DNA of 64,000 nucleotides, from the NCBI RefSeq assembly GCF_036345255.1, contig NZ_CP107783.1:9231001-9295000 (forward strand). Reading direction: 5' to 3'. Under the pieces are notes generated by a model. That model made no database searches. It was not told the DNA's origin and was given only the letters and a program-made list of their open reading frames with translations. A program made the position numbers and the translations under genes. Every line of letters starts with the position of its first letter. Positions within the stretch are counted from its first letter, which is position 1. Shown here one piece after another: positions 1 to 9,063 of the stretch. The DNA is from Streptomyces sp. NBC_00569 (GTDB taxonomy: Bacteria; Actinomycetota; Actinomycetes; Streptomycetales; Streptomycetaceae).

Positions 1-1
1 C

Positions 2-2185
2 CTCGTCCCCACACACTGCTGCTTCTGCGGCGTCCAGTGCGGGATGTATCTGCGGGTCGACAGGGGCGGCAAGGTGTTCGGCGTCGAGCCCCGCAACCAC
101 GACATCAACCGCATGCGGCTCTGCCCCAAGGGCATCAACGCCTACCAGCAGATCAACCACCCGGACCGGCTGACCGCCCCCCTCATGCGCCGCTCCCGCG
201 ACGAACCCTTCCGCGAGGCGACCTGGGAGGAAGCCCTCGACTTCACCGTCTCCGAGATCCGCCGCATCCAGTCCGCCCACGGCAATGACGCGTTCGGGCT
301 GCTCGGCGGTGCGAGCCTGTTCTCCGAAAAGACGTATCTGGTCGGCAAGTTCGCGCGCGTCGCCCTCAAGACGAAGCACGTCGACTACAACGGCCGCCTG
401 TGCATGGTCTCCGCGGCCGGAGCCAACAAGCTGTCGTTCGGGATCGACCGGGCCGGCAACCCGTTCTCCGACATCCTCCTCTCCGACTGCCTGCTGATCG
501 CCGGGTCGAACGTGGGGGAGTGCTTCCCGGTGATGACCCAGTACGTGTGGGGCGCCCGCGACCGCGGCGCCGTCCTCATCGTCATCGACCCGCGCGAGAC
601 GGCCGTCGCCCGCACGGCCGACATCCACGTCGCCCTCAAGCCCGGCACAGACTCCGCGTTCTTCAACGCCGTACTGAACGTCGTCATCCGCGAGAACCTC
701 GTCGACGAGGAGTACGTGGCCGCCCACACCACCGGCTGGGACGAGGTCAAGGCCACCGTCGCGACGTACACCCCGGAACGGGCCGCCGAGATCTGCGGGA
801 TCCCCGCCGCACAGGTCGTCCAGGTCGCCAGAGCCTTCGCGGGCGCCAACAACGCCATGGCCTGGCACGCCCGCGGCATCGAGCACCATTCGCAGGGCGT
901 CGAGAACTGCCTCACCGTCATCAACCTCTGCGTGGCCACCGGCAACATCGGCAAGCCCGGCGCCGGCTACGGCACCATCACCGGTCAGGGCAACGGCCAG
1001 GGCGGCCGCGAGCACGGCCAGAAGGCCGACCTGCTGCCCGGCGGGCGCTCCATCCTGAACCCCGACCACCGACGGCAGATCTGCGAGATCTGGGGCATCG
1101 AGGAATCCGAACTCCCCACCGCCGGCACGTCGATGATGGAAATGGTCTGGCAGATGCAGCGCCAGGAGATCCGCGGCCTCATCGGCATCTGCAACAACCC
1201 GTTCGTCTCCCTCCCCAACTACAAGACGGTCAAGGACGGTTACGACCGCCTCGAGTTCCACGCCCAGTTCGACTTCTTCCTCTCCGAGACGGCGGACAAC
1301 GCCCACGTCGTCTTCCCCGTCACCACCTGGGCCGAGGACGAAGGCGTGATGGCCAACGCCGAGGCCCGGGTGGTCAAGCACAACAAGGCCCAGGAGCCGC
1401 CGGAGGGCGTACGCACCGACACCTGGGTGATGTGCCAGCTGGCCCAACGCCTCGGCGTGGGCGACAAGTTCGACTTCCCCGGCTGCCGCGAGGTCTTCGA
1501 GGAACTGCGCATCGCGTCGGCCGGCACGGTCAACGACTACTACGGCATCACCTACGACCGCCTGGAAGAGACCGGCGGCATCGCCTGGCCGTGCCCCACC
1601 ACCGACCACCCCGGCACCCCCCGCCTCTTCGAGGACGGCAAGTCGTACCACCCCGACGGCAAGATCCACCTCCAGACCGTGGAGTGGCACCCGCCGATGG
1701 ACCCGTACGACGACGACCACCCCATGTCGCTCACCACCGGCCGCACCGTCGCCCACTTCCTGTCCGGCAACCAGACGCGCCGGCTCGGCGCCCTCGTCGA
1801 ACAGACCCCGCGCCCATGGGTGGAAGTGCACCCCTCGCACGGCTTCAAGAACGGTGACCCGGTACGCGTCGTGACGCGCCGGGGCAGCGAAGTGTTCCCC
1901 GCCCTGGTCACCGAGGCGATCCGCCCCGACACCGTCTTCGTGCCCTACCACTGGCCGGTCCCCACAGCCGCCAACGCACTCACCATCGACGCCCTCGACC
2001 CCCGGTCCAAGATCCCCGAGTACAAGGTCTGCGCCTGCCGCGTCGAGGCCGCCGAACAGATCGACGAGGTGCCGGCGCCCCCGACCGCGCCGGGCCACGT
2101 CGCGTACCCCGAAGCCCAGGTGTCCCGCACCGACCCCCTGCCGCCCACGTCCCCGCAGGGCCGTGGCACCGCCGAGAGGAGCTGA
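2..2185 (+). CDS. Molybdopterin-bis-MGD oxidoreductase, 5' end outside window
   Basis: Catalytic subunit of a formate dehydrogenase or nitrate reductase-type molybdoenzyme. The reading frame is open from base 2, so the true start lies upstream. The first visible residues carry the N-terminal [4Fe-4S] signature (CCFCGVQCG, then RLCPKG). MGD-binding stretches follow (GSNVGECFPV, CNNPFVSLPNY, TGRTVAHFLSGNQTRR) and a C-terminal molydopterin dinucleotide-binding domain. At about 727 visible residues it is nearly complete. It is followed after 9 bases by a four-cluster ferredoxin and then a Rieske gene, so electrons probably pass through those. The substrate cannot be read from sequence; formate is a reasonable guess, and a nitrate reductase-like enzyme is the alternative. 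Confidence 0.9.
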   Translation, partial: LVPTHCCFCGVQCGMYLRVDRGGKVFGVEPRNHDINRMRLCPKGINAYQQINHPDRLTAPLMRRSRDEPFREATWEEALDFTVSEIRRIQSAHGNDAFGLLGGASLFSEKTYLVGKFARVALKTKHVDYNGRLCMVSAAGANKLSFGIDRAGNPFSDILLSDCLLIAGSNVGECFPVMTQYVWGARDRGAVLIVIDPRETAVARTADIHVALKPGTDSAFFNAVLNVVIRENLVDEEYVAAHTTGWDEVKATVATYTPERAAEICGIPAAQVVQVARAFAGANNAMAWHARGIEHHSQGVENCLTVINLCVATGNIGKPGAGYGTITGQGNGQGGREHGQKADLLPGGRSILNPDHRRQICEIWGIEESELPTAGTSMMEMVWQMQRQEIRGLIGICNNPFVSLPNYKTVKDGYDRLEFHAQFDFFLSETADNAHVVFPVTTWAEDEGVMANAEARVVKHNKAQEPPEGVRTDTWVMCQLAQRLGVGDKFDFPGCREVFEELRIASAGTVNDYYGITYDRLEETGGIAWPCPTTDHPGTPRLFEDGKSYHPDGKIHLQTVEWHPPMDPYDDDHPMSLTTGRTVAHFLSGNQTRRLGALVEQTPRPWVEVHPSHGFKNGDPVRVVTRRGSEVFPALVTEAIRPDTVFVPYHWPVPTAANALTIDALDPRSKIPEYKVCACRVEAAEQIDEVPAPPTAPGHVAYPEAQVSRTDPLPPTSPQGRGTAERS

Positions 2186-2194
2186 GGTCACACC

Positions 2195-2797
2195 ATGATG
2201 GGCAGAACGATCTTCATCGACCCGGGCCGTTGCATCGGCTGCCAGGCGTGCGTGTCCGCCTGCCGCGAATGCGACTCGCACCGCGGCAAATCCATGATCC
2301 ACCTCGACTACCCCGACGAAGGCCACTCCGTCGCGTCCCTCCCCACGGTGTGCATGCACTGCGAGGACCCGGTCGCCCCGTGCGCCGAGGTGTGTCCCGC
2401 CGACGCGATCCTGGTGACCGCCGACGGCGTGGTGCAGCAGGCCGACACCACCCGCTGCATCGGCTGCGCCAACTGCGTCAACGCCTGCCCCTTCGGCGTA
2501 CCGAAGATCGACCTCCAGGCCAAACTGCAGATGAAGTGCAACCTCTGCTACGACCGCACCTCCTACGGGCTCGCCCCCATGTGCGCCACGGTCTGCCCCA
2601 CCGGCGCGCTCTTCTACGGAACGCTCGAGGATCTCCAGGCCGAACGGCCCGGCGTCCAGGTCGCGGACTCCTTCACCTTCGGCGACGTCGTCGTCAACAC
2701 CGGCGTGGCGATGGTCGTTCCCGCCGACAAGGTCCAGTGGCCGGTGCCCGGCGGGCTGCCGATCGTCCAGGTCAACGGGAAGGACGTGAGCCGATGA
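2195..2797 (+). CDS. 4Fe-4S dicluster ferredoxin subunit (FdnH/DmsB-like)
   Basis: Electron-transfer subunit of the molybdoenzyme encoded just upstream. The 200-residue protein has four cysteine groups, CIGCQACVSACRECD, CMHCEDPVAPCAEVCP, CIGCANCVNACP and CNLCYDRTSYGLAPMCATVCP, enough for four [4Fe-4S] clusters as in FdnH, HybA and DmsB. ATG at 2195 is followed at once by a second ATG; an AGGAG-like site lies within the end of the upstream gene. The stop overlaps the next start by four bases (ATGA), which indicates translational coupling. Confidence 0.92.
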   Translation: MMGRTIFIDPGRCIGCQACVSACRECDSHRGKSMIHLDYPDEGHSVASLPTVCMHCEDPVAPCAEVCPADAILVTADGVVQQADTTRCIGCANCVNACPFGVPKIDLQAKLQMKCNLCYDRTSYGLAPMCATVCPTGALFYGTLEDLQAERPGVQVADSFTFGDVVVNTGVAMVVPADKVQWPVPGGLPIVQVNGKDVSR

Positions 2798-3450
2798 GCG
2801 TCACCGAACAGCCCCCCGTCCCCGAACACGGCACCGACGACGACTCGGCCCGGGCGGCGCTCGAGGACCGCATCTCCGCCGACTCCCTCACCACGCGCCG
2901 GGACTACCTCCGTATCGTCACCACCGTCTCCGGCGGCCTGGCCGTCGGAGGCATCGCCGTCGCCGGGGGAGTGCTGCACCGGCACGGCGACACCGACGGC
3001 GCGCCGGACGCCAAGCAGGTCACGGACCGGCTCGCCCCCGGCGAGTCCATCGCCTTCCGCTACCCCGGTGAGGACGACCGCGCCGTCGCCGTCCGCCTCA
3101 CCGACGGCAGCCTCGTCGGCTACTCCGCCGTCTGCACCCACCTGGCCTGCGGCGTGCTGTGGCGCAAGGACCGCGGCAGCGAGGGCGAGTTGTACTGCCC
3201 TTGCCACGAAGGTGTCTTCGACGCCCGCACCGGCGAGGTCACCGCGGGCCCGCCACCGCGCGGCCTGCCCAAGGTGCTGCTCGTGGAAAAAGCCGACGGC
3301 AGTGTCTGGGCGGTCGCCACGGCCCGCTCCGGGGAGAGCCCCCAGGAAGCGGTCTGCCGCGAGTTCGCCGGCTCGCAGCCCGCGGCGAGGGCCCAGCTGG
3401 GCTGCCCCGTCGCGACCGGCGCCAACGGCGGGAGGAACCAGCGGACATGA
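2794..3450 (+). CDS. Rieske [2Fe-2S] protein with twin-arginine-like N terminus
   Basis: 218-residue Rieske protein. The cluster ligands are visible as CTHLACGV and, further on, CPCHEGVFD (two Cys-His pairs). A hydrophobic segment follows an RRDYLRIV sequence near residues 35-60, resembling a Tat signal-anchor, so the cluster domain probably lies outside the membrane. The gene overlaps both neighbours by four bases (ATGA at 2794 and 3447). A Rieske protein as the third subunit of a molybdoenzyme operon is unusual next to the normal cytochrome b subunit; it may deliver electrons to or from the quinone/bc1 region. The C-terminal 40 residues carry two additional cysteines of unknown role. Confidence 0.88.
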   Translation: MSVTEQPPVPEHGTDDDSARAALEDRISADSLTTRRDYLRIVTTVSGGLAVGGIAVAGGVLHRHGDTDGAPDAKQVTDRLAPGESIAFRYPGEDDRAVAVRLTDGSLVGYSAVCTHLACGVLWRKDRGSEGELYCPCHEGVFDARTGEVTAGPPPRGLPKVLLVEKADGSVWAVATARSGESPQEAVCREFAGSQPAARAQLGCPVATGANGGRNQRT

Positions 3451-3824
3451 GCACCGAACAGCCCGAAGGCCACGCCCCGATGCCCGACTACACCCCCGGC
3501 AGCGCCCAGCCACGCCTCAACCGCCCGGTCCGGGAGCGCTACCCGCAGATCCGCCCGACCAGCGGCTACGGCGACCCCCGGATCCAGCACACGGGTCCGG
3601 GCCCCGGCGCAGGCACCGACCAGGAGCCGGAGCGCTCCTCGAAACTCACCGCCCGCCTCGTCCTGGCGATGACCGTGGTCATCGGCCAGCTCTGGGGCCT
3701 CAGCGTGATCGTCAACGAGTGGATGATGGGCGAGACCGGCACGGCCTGGTGGGGCGCGGCCTTCCTGTGCCTGTCGTTCCTGGTGGTCCTGGGGCTGTGG
3801 CTGCTCGACCCGAAGGACCGCTGA
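3447..3824 (+). CDS. Small two-helix membrane protein of the molybdoenzyme operon
   Basis: 125-residue protein. The first 60 residues are hydrophilic and rich in proline and glycine. Two transmembrane helices follow (LTARLVLAMTVVIGQLWG and AFLCLSFLVVLGLWLL), then a short basic tail. The start overlaps the Rieske stop by four bases, so it belongs to the same operon. There is no recognisable haem-binding histidine pair, so it is not an ordinary cytochrome b subunit. It probably anchors or assembles the complex. The family is not recognised beyond hypothetical membrane protein. Confidence 0.75.
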   Translation: MSTEQPEGHAPMPDYTPGSAQPRLNRPVRERYPQIRPTSGYGDPRIQHTGPGPGAGTDQEPERSSKLTARLVLAMTVVIGQLWGLSVIVNEWMMGETGTAWWGAAFLCLSFLVVLGLWLLDPKDR

Positions 3825-3891
3825 ACTCCTGCAAAAACGACGTCAGTTGGGGGCTGCGGGTCCGGCCCGAACCCCAGTGGACCGGCGTCGC

Positions 3892-4536
3892 TCACGACTC
3901 CAGGTAGCGCAGTACGGCCAGCACGCGCCGGTTCGCGTCCTCCGATGCGGGCAGGCCCAGCTTGCCGAAGATGGCCGCGACGTGTTTCTCGACCGTGCCC
4001 GCCGACACCACCAGCGTCTGCGCGATCGCGGCGTTCGTCCTGCCCTCGGCCATCAACGCCAGCACCTCGCGCTCGCGTGACGTCAGCGACTCCAGGTCAT
4101 CTCCACGACGACTCGCACCGGCCAACTGAGTGACGACCTCGGGGTCGAGGGCGGTGCCACCGGCGGCGACGCGGGACAGCGCGTCGGTGAACTCGGCGAC
4201 GTTCGCGACCCGGTCCTTGAGCAGGTAGCCGACCCCGGCGGAGCCCGCGGCGAGCAGCCTGGTCGCGTACTTCGTCTCGATGTACTGGGAGAACAGCAGC
4301 ACACCCGTGCCCGGGTGCTCGCGCCGGATGCCGATCGCGGCTCGCAGACCCTCGTCGGTGTGGGTCGGCGGCATCCGGATGTCGACGACGGTGACGTCGG
4401 GCCGGTGCTCGGCGACGGCGGCGCGGAGCGCGTCACCGTCGGGCACGGCCGCGCACACCTCATGGCCCCGCTCGGCCAGCATCTGGGCAAGCAACTCCCG
4501 CAACACGGCGGCATCTTCGGCGATCACGATGCGCAT
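3892..4536 (-). CDS. NarL/LuxR-family response regulator
   Basis: 214-residue two-component regulator. The receiver domain has the acidic pocket at the N terminus (MRIVIAEDAAV), the phospho-acceptor Asp in VTVVDIRMPP, and the switch lysine in GYLLKDR. A C-terminal LuxR-type helix-turn-helix follows (SLTSREREVLALMAEGRTNA). It lies downstream of a histidine kinase gene on the same strand, its obvious partner, and beyond that an ABC exporter. The likely circuit is kinase, regulator, then transporter. About 136 bases with short repeats separate it from the kinase. Confidence 0.92.
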   Translation of the reverse strand: MRIVIAEDAAVLRELLAQMLAERGHEVCAAVPDGDALRAAVAEHRPDVTVVDIRMPPTHTDEGLRAAIGIRREHPGTGVLLFSQYIETKYATRLLAAGSAGVGYLLKDRVANVAEFTDALSRVAAGGTALDPEVVTQLAGASRRGDDLESLTSREREVLALMAEGRTNAAIAQTLVVSAGTVEKHVAAIFGKLGLPASEDANRRVLAVLRYLES

Positions 4537-4601
4537 GGGGGCATGTTCTCACGGCTCCGATCGGGGGACGGACGGCGCCGACGTGCTGCGCACGACCCCG
4601 C

Positions 4602-4675
4602 CACGGTGTCACTCACAGCGTCATCCATGGCGTCACCCACAGCGTCATCCATGGATTCCGTCACGGTGTCACTCA
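4602..4675. repeat. Intergenic degenerate tandem repeat
   Basis: CACAGCGTCATCCATGG occurs at 4614-4630 and again at 4638-4654 (24-base period). CACGGTGTCACTCA occurs at 4602-4615 and 4662-4675 as outer copies. It lies between the response regulator and the histidine kinase and touches the kinase stop codon. Confidence 0.8.
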
Positions 4676-6046
4676 TGCGTGGAGCGGCAGTTCCACCGTC
4701 ACCGCGGTCGGACCGCCGTTCGGGCTCGACACGTCAAGGCGCCCGTCCACCGTCCGCACCCGCTGCCGAAGGCCCGTCAACCCGCTCCCGGCGCCGAACG
4801 TCGCCCCGCCGCGGCCGTCGTCCGTGACCCGCAGCCGCAGCAACCCGTCCTCCTGCGCCACCCGCAGCACCGCCCGGCGCGCCCCACTGTGCTTGATGAC
4901 GTTGGTGAGCAGCTCCGCCGCGCAGAAGTACGCGATCGTCTCGATCGCCGGCGTCGGGCGCTGCGGCACGTCCACCGAGAGCTCCACCGGCACAGTGCTC
5001 CGCGCGGCCAGGGTCGACAGTGCGTCGGGCAGACCGTCGTCCAGGGCCGGGGGATGGATCCCGCGCGCCAGGTCACGCAGCTCGGCGAGGGCCTCGGTGG
5101 CGTTGCGGTGCGCGGTGTCCACCAGTTGCCGTACCCGAGCCGGGTCCGCGACCGGTTCCCCCTCCCTGCCCAGCCGCTCCTTCGCCATGTCGAGACTCAT
5201 CGCCAACGCGACCAGGCGGACCTGCGCCCCGTCGTGCAGATCGCGCTCCAGGCGCCGCAGCAGGGCCGCGGAGTCGTCGACGGCGAGAGCGCGGCTCTCC
5301 TCCAGACTCCGCACACGTTCGGCGAGTTGGCCCGGACCGAGCAGCGCCCGGATGAGCCAGCGGTCCACGGAGACGACGCCACGCGTGAACCAGGGCGCCG
5401 CCAGCAGCGTCACCGCGCCGATCGCCGCCGCCACGAAGGTCCCGGCGAAACCGGTGCTGTGCGGGGCGCCACCACCGAAGGGGATCGGCGTGATCGTCGG
5501 CATTCCCGCCTCGCCGGCAGCCGGGCGCTGGTGGAAGACCGCCCAGCGCAGTGGTGCGGAGAGATTGAGCAGGGCGGTCAGCCACCAGCCGACGGCGTAC
5601 AGGCCGAAGGCGGCGACGGGCAGCTTCACGAGGACGTACGCCACCGAGCGCCACCCCGCCGCATCGCGCAGCCGAGCGTCCAGCCGCGCGAACGCCTTAC
5701 CCTTCGGTCGCAGCCGCGGAGGCGCCTCCACCCGCTCGCCCAGCAACCCCTGGGCGAGCCGGCGATGCACGGCGGCGCAGCCGCGCGCGAGGCCGACCGC
5801 CGCGACGACGAGCGCAAGCCCGAGGACGGCGCCGACGAGGGAGGCGGTGAGACCGGTGCCGAGGGCGAGCAGCACGAGTACGAGGACGGTGCCGACGACG
5901 GCCAGGGGGAAGCCGATCAGGCAGTACGCGGCCTCGGCCCAGGCGCGAGCCGTGAACGGCGCGCGCAGGACGGTGCCCAGAAAGACCCGACGTGAGGGCT
6001 CGCCCCTCGCGCCTTCCGGCGGCCGCTCCCCGGCTGACTCGTGCAT
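4673..6046 (-). CDS. Sensor histidine kinase (HisKA_3 class)
   Basis: 457-residue kinase that pairs with the response regulator downstream. The N-terminal half has hydrophobic pairs of a membrane sensor domain (about residues 35-90 and 130-220). The HisKA_3 dimerisation and phosphoacceptor site is ERDLHDGAQVRLVAL, with His in RDLHDGAQ, and an HATPase domain follows with an N box (ELLTNVIKHS) and a G box (GSGLTGLRQR). Start: ATG at 6046 has an AGGAG site nine bases upstream. An in-frame extension to 6115 would run into intergenic repeats, so I reject it. The architecture is the common actinobacterial sensor that controls an adjacent ABC exporter. Confidence 0.9.
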   Translation of the reverse strand: MHESAGERPPEGARGEPSRRVFLGTVLRAPFTARAWAEAAYCLIGFPLAVVGTVLVLVLLALGTGLTASLVGAVLGLALVVAAVGLARGCAAVHRRLAQGLLGERVEAPPRLRPKGKAFARLDARLRDAAGWRSVAYVLVKLPVAAFGLYAVGWWLTALLNLSAPLRWAVFHQRPAAGEAGMPTITPIPFGGGAPHSTGFAGTFVAAAIGAVTLLAAPWFTRGVVSVDRWLIRALLGPGQLAERVRSLEESRALAVDDSAALLRRLERDLHDGAQVRLVALAMSLDMAKERLGREGEPVADPARVRQLVDTAHRNATEALAELRDLARGIHPPALDDGLPDALSTLAARSTVPVELSVDVPQRPTPAIETIAYFCAAELLTNVIKHSGARRAVLRVAQEDGLLRLRVTDDGRGGATFGAGSGLTGLRQRVRTVDGRLDVSSPNGGPTAVTVELPLHA

Positions 6047-6089
6047 GGCCCAAGTCTCCTGTACGTAAGTACCTGTCCGTGTAGGTCTT

Positions 6090-6155
6090 TGACGTACGCC
6101 TCTGCTGTATGTCACTCACTGGCGTACGACTTTGCTGTGCGTCTTTGCTGTACGC
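6090..6155. repeat. Intergenic repeat upstream of the histidine kinase
   Basis: CGTACGCCTCTGCTGT and CGTACGACTTTGCTGT lie about 30 bases apart, followed by CGTCTTTGCTGT. These are near-copies of one unit in the gap between the permease stop and the kinase start. They may bind a regulator or be a decaying tandem repeat. Confidence 0.55.
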
Positions 6156-6196
6156 ACCTGGTGCAGGCACCGCCGTAGGTATCTGCTGCGGGGCGG

Positions 6197-6994
6197 TCAC
6201 GCGTCCCGGCGCGTCAGCAGCCAGCCTCCTGCGCCGAGCGCCGCAAGTACGTATACGCACAGCACCCCGAAGCCCACCCACGGCGAGAGCACGTCGGCCA
6301 CCGGCTTGGAGACGGCGAGCGAGTTGCCGGCGATCATGGTCGGGAAGTACTTCGCCACCGTGACCCCGGTGAGCCCCGACAGCACCCCGGGCACCACATA
6401 CAGCAGCCCGACCAGCGCTCCGACGGCCGCGGCCGTGTGCCGGACGACGGCGCCCAGTGCGATACCGAGCAGCCCGACCATGGCGAGATAGGCGCCCCAG
6501 AGGACGACCGCGCGCAGCACACCCGGGTCGCCGAGGCCGGGCACCGGAACGCCGTCGGAGAGCGCGAGCCGTCCGGCGAAGAAGGTGGCGAACGCGACCA
6601 CTTCGCCGAGGATCAGCGTCACCGTGCCGAAGACGCCCGCCTTGGCGGCGAGGAGCAGGGGCCGGTCGGGGATCGCGGCGAGTGTGGAGCGAATGCCGCC
6701 GGAGGAGTACTCGCCGGTGACCATGAGCACGCCGAGTACGCCGACGACGAGCTGGCCGAGGGCGATCCCGGCCAGCACGTTGTCCACCGGGTCGAACGTG
6801 GCGACCTTGTCCGGGCTGGGGGCGTGGGTGTTGGCCATGGTCACGATGCCGATGACGAGCATCCCGGCGACGGTGGCCACCAGCGCCCACAAGGTGGAGC
6901 GCAGGCTGCGCAGTTTGATCCACTCCATCCGCGCGGCGTGGGCGAACCCGTAGCGCCCCGCGGGCAGTGTCGGTGTCGTCTGCAGGGCGGTCAC
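6197..6994 (-). CDS. ABC transporter permease (ABC-2 type)
   Basis: 265-residue integral membrane protein with about six hydrophobic helices. After a short cytoplasmic head (MEWIKLRSLRSTLWAL) come the segments around LVIGIVTMANT, VVGVLGVLMVTGEYSSG, AVVLWGAYLAMVGLLGIALG and GFGVLCVYVLAALGAGGWLL. The E-Y-S-S-G motif is typical of ABC-2 permeases. The GTG start at 6994 overlaps the ATPase stop by four bases (GTGA). With the ATPase it forms a DrrAB-like or bacitracin/antibiotic-type exporter, probably controlled by the kinase and regulator downstream. Substrate unknown. Confidence 0.9.
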   Translation of the reverse strand: MTALQTTPTLPAGRYGFAHAARMEWIKLRSLRSTLWALVATVAGMLVIGIVTMANTHAPSPDKVATFDPVDNVLAGIALGQLVVGVLGVLMVTGEYSSGGIRSTLAAIPDRPLLLAAKAGVFGTVTLILGEVVAFATFFAGRLALSDGVPVPGLGDPGVLRAVVLWGAYLAMVGLLGIALGAVVRHTAAAVGALVGLLYVVPGVLSGLTGVTVAKYFPTMIAGNSLAVSKPVADVLSPWVGFGVLCVYVLAALGAGGWLLTRRDA

Positions 6995-7734
6995 GACTGC
7001 CTCCTGGGCTGTGCGGGGGCGGTGCCCCGGTACTCGGCGCTGTTCCCGGTGAGGGCGAAGAACGCTTCCTCCAGTGACCGGCCGTCGGCGGTCAGCTCGG
7101 CGACGGTGGTGTCGGCGAGCAGCCGGCCCCGGCCGATCACGATCAAGTGGTCGGCGGTGAGCGCCATTTCGCTGATGAGGTGGCTGGACAGCAGCACGGT
7201 GCGGCCCTCGGCGGCGAGTGATTTCATCAGGTTGCGGATCCATCGCACTCCCTCCGGGTCGAGCCCGTTGACGGGCTCGTCGAAGAGCAGTACTCCCGGA
7301 TCGCCGAGCAGGGCGGCGGCGATGCCGAGCCGCTGCGACATGCCCAGCGAGAAACCCCCCGCGCGCTTGTGCCCCACGTCGGTGAGGCCGACGGTGTCCA
7401 GGACGGAGCGGACCCGGGCGCGGGGGATGCCGTTGGCGGCAGCCAGCGCGGCCAGGTGGTTCGCCGCGCTGCGACCCGGGTGATACGTACGGGCTTCGAG
7501 CAGCGCGCCGACCTCGCGCAGTGGCCAGCGCAGCTCGCGGTACGGCGTGCCGTGGATAAGGGCGCTGCCCGCGTCGGGACGGTCCAGGCCCGTGATCATG
7601 CGCATGGTGGTGGACTTACCGGACCCGTTCGGGCCGAGGAAACCGGTCACCGCGCCCGGGCGGACCTCGAAGCCGAGGCCGTCCACGGCGACGGTGGGGC
7701 CGTAACGTTTGGTGAGACCGCGGACCTCGATCAT
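6991..7734 (-). CDS. ABC transporter ATP-binding protein
   Basis: 247-residue ATPase, first gene of the exporter operon. Walker A is GFLGPNGSGKSTTMRM, the signature is FSLGMSQRLGIAAAL, Walker B is GVLLFDEPVNGLDPEG, and the switch His lies in TVLLSSHLISE. It is of the DrrA/NatA export type. An ATG start at 7734 follows a hairpin-rich gap. It is translationally coupled to the permease. Confidence 0.95.
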   Translation of the reverse strand: MIEVRGLTKRYGPTVAVDGLGFEVRPGAVTGFLGPNGSGKSTTMRMITGLDRPDAGSALIHGTPYRELRWPLREVGALLEARTYHPGRSAANHLAALAAANGIPRARVRSVLDTVGLTDVGHKRAGGFSLGMSQRLGIAAALLGDPGVLLFDEPVNGLDPEGVRWIRNLMKSLAAEGRTVLLSSHLISEMALTADHLIVIGRGRLLADTTVAELTADGRSLEEAFFALTGNSAEYRGTAPAQPRRQS

Positions 7735-7818
7735 GGCTGCTCCCAGGTGGATACCTTCATGCCCCCGACGCTAGGCGCGCCCGCGGGCCCCTGGAACGCG
7801 GCTGACCTCCGTCTTGAG

Positions 7819-7836
7819 CTGGGGGATTTCCCCCAG
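7819..7836. terminator. Hairpin between phosphotransferase and ABC operon
   Basis: CTGGGGGATTTCCCCCAG is a perfect inverted repeat with an 8-base stem and a 2-base loop. It lies 29 bases beyond the stop of the minus-strand phosphotransferase gene, so it is probably that gene's terminator. Confidence 0.6.
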
Positions 7837-7864
7837 GGGAGGGGCGTCCGCTGCGGTGGGGGCT

Positions 7865-8764
7865 TCAGCCCTTCCCCTCCGCGAGCTGGAGGAGGACCAG
7901 CGTGCGCTCGAGGAGCTTGCCCACGTTCTGAATTCCCAGTCGAAGGTTCCGCCGGTGGACGAAGACGGTGAGGTCGAGGGCGACCTGGGCGAAGCAGTAG
8001 GCCAGAACACCGGGTCCGGCCACTTGCTCACCGGCGTCGTACAGCATCTCAAGAGCCTCGGGAGTGAAGTCGTGGGCGCTCAGCAGCGTCGCGTAGTCGA
8101 AGACTCTGGTGCCGCTGCCCAGTGCCTCGATGTCGATGACGCCACTGACGCGGTCCGCGTCGAACAGGATGTTGCCGGGGCGGAAGTCGCCGTGGACCAG
8201 GTCCTCGGTGGGCAAGGTGACCGGTCCGTGAGCGGCGAGAAGCCGCTCGCAGGCGTCGACGAGGTCCCGTCCGGTCGGGCCGGTCCCCGCCGTCTGCCGC
8301 CAGAGGTCCTCACCGGCCATGCGGGTGGTCACGAACTCCGACCAGCATCGCTGCGGGTCGGGGTCGAGACCGGCGTGCATCTCCAGGACGCCGATCAGCA
8401 ACCGGGCCTCGTGCGCGGTCACTTGTGGTGCGGTGTGGCCGGGTGCGAGTTCCTGGATCTGGTATCCGAAACCGTCGGTGCTGGTGCCGGCGGCGAGCCA
8501 GGCGGGGGTCGGATATCCGGCAGCGCGGATCTTGACGACGCCCGCGGCAGCCCGTTCGATCTGAGGGGCCCACGAGAGGTCCGGGCTCCACTTCAGTACG
8601 GCTTGCCGGCCGGTGTCATCGGCGAGGAGCCAGGCTCCTGACTGGACTCCGTCGTCGAACCGTCGAAGCAGCCGGAACTGCCCGCCATGCGTGTGGTTGG
8701 CCTCACGCAGGACCGCCTGGGCGGTGCGCGTGTCACCCTCGTCAGACATGGTGTTCCGGGACAC
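7865..8764 (-). CDS. Aminoglycoside phosphotransferase-like (APH) protein
   Basis: 299-residue kinase of the APH/choline kinase fold. The catalytic loop is LVHGDFRPGNILF (HGD with the downstream Asn) and the metal-binding Asp is in SGVIDIEA. The N-lobe lysine probably lies in QAVLKWSP. Start: GTG at 8764 has AGGAGG six bases upstream, better than the in-frame GTG at 8803 or ATG at 8749. The phosphorylated substrate is unknown; resistance genes, thiamine and hydroxylysine kinases all look like this. No operon partner is visible. Confidence 0.85.
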   Translation of the reverse strand: MSRNTMSDEGDTRTAQAVLREANHTHGGQFRLLRRFDDGVQSGAWLLADDTGRQAVLKWSPDLSWAPQIERAAAGVVKIRAAGYPTPAWLAAGTSTDGFGYQIQELAPGHTAPQVTAHEARLLIGVLEMHAGLDPDPQRCWSEFVTTRMAGEDLWRQTAGTGPTGRDLVDACERLLAAHGPVTLPTEDLVHGDFRPGNILFDADRVSGVIDIEALGSGTRVFDYATLLSAHDFTPEALEMLYDAGEQVAGPGVLAYCFAQVALDLTVFVHRRNLRLGIQNVGKLLERTLVLLQLAEGKG

Positions 8765-8944
8765 GGAGACCTCCTGGGCAAGCCGAATGTCGATGGTGCG
8801 CACGGGACACTACGAGGGGCGGTCCCCGGAGCGCACCTCGTTTACCGGCTGTGGATACCGCCGGCCGCCACTCCGGTTTCTACGCCGAAGACGCCGGCGA
8901 AGGTCATGCCCGCACTCTGCCGCTCCCGCCCCACGTGCCACATT

Positions 8945-8980
8945 GGGGCAACCCCCCGCTTCCGTATGGGGGGGTGCCCC
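8945..8980. other. Imperfect GC hairpin in a divergent intergenic region
   Basis: GGGGCAACCCCCC faces GGGGGGGTGCCCC with an intervening CGCTTCCGTAT-like loop. The region (8765-9063) lies upstream of both flanking genes, so the element sits where promoters are expected and is not an obvious terminator. Confidence 0.5.
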
Positions 8981-9063
8981 TGGAGTCCCCGACCACGAGA
9001 CAAGTCGTCCACAAGGCGCTGATGACATTGAGCGCGGGCCACAGCCCGAGGAATACTCGGCCC

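Noticed and set aside
5697..6923. Minus-strand frame spanning the permease and kinase in another phase
   Set aside because: Crosses two real genes and the intergenic repeats; no domain.
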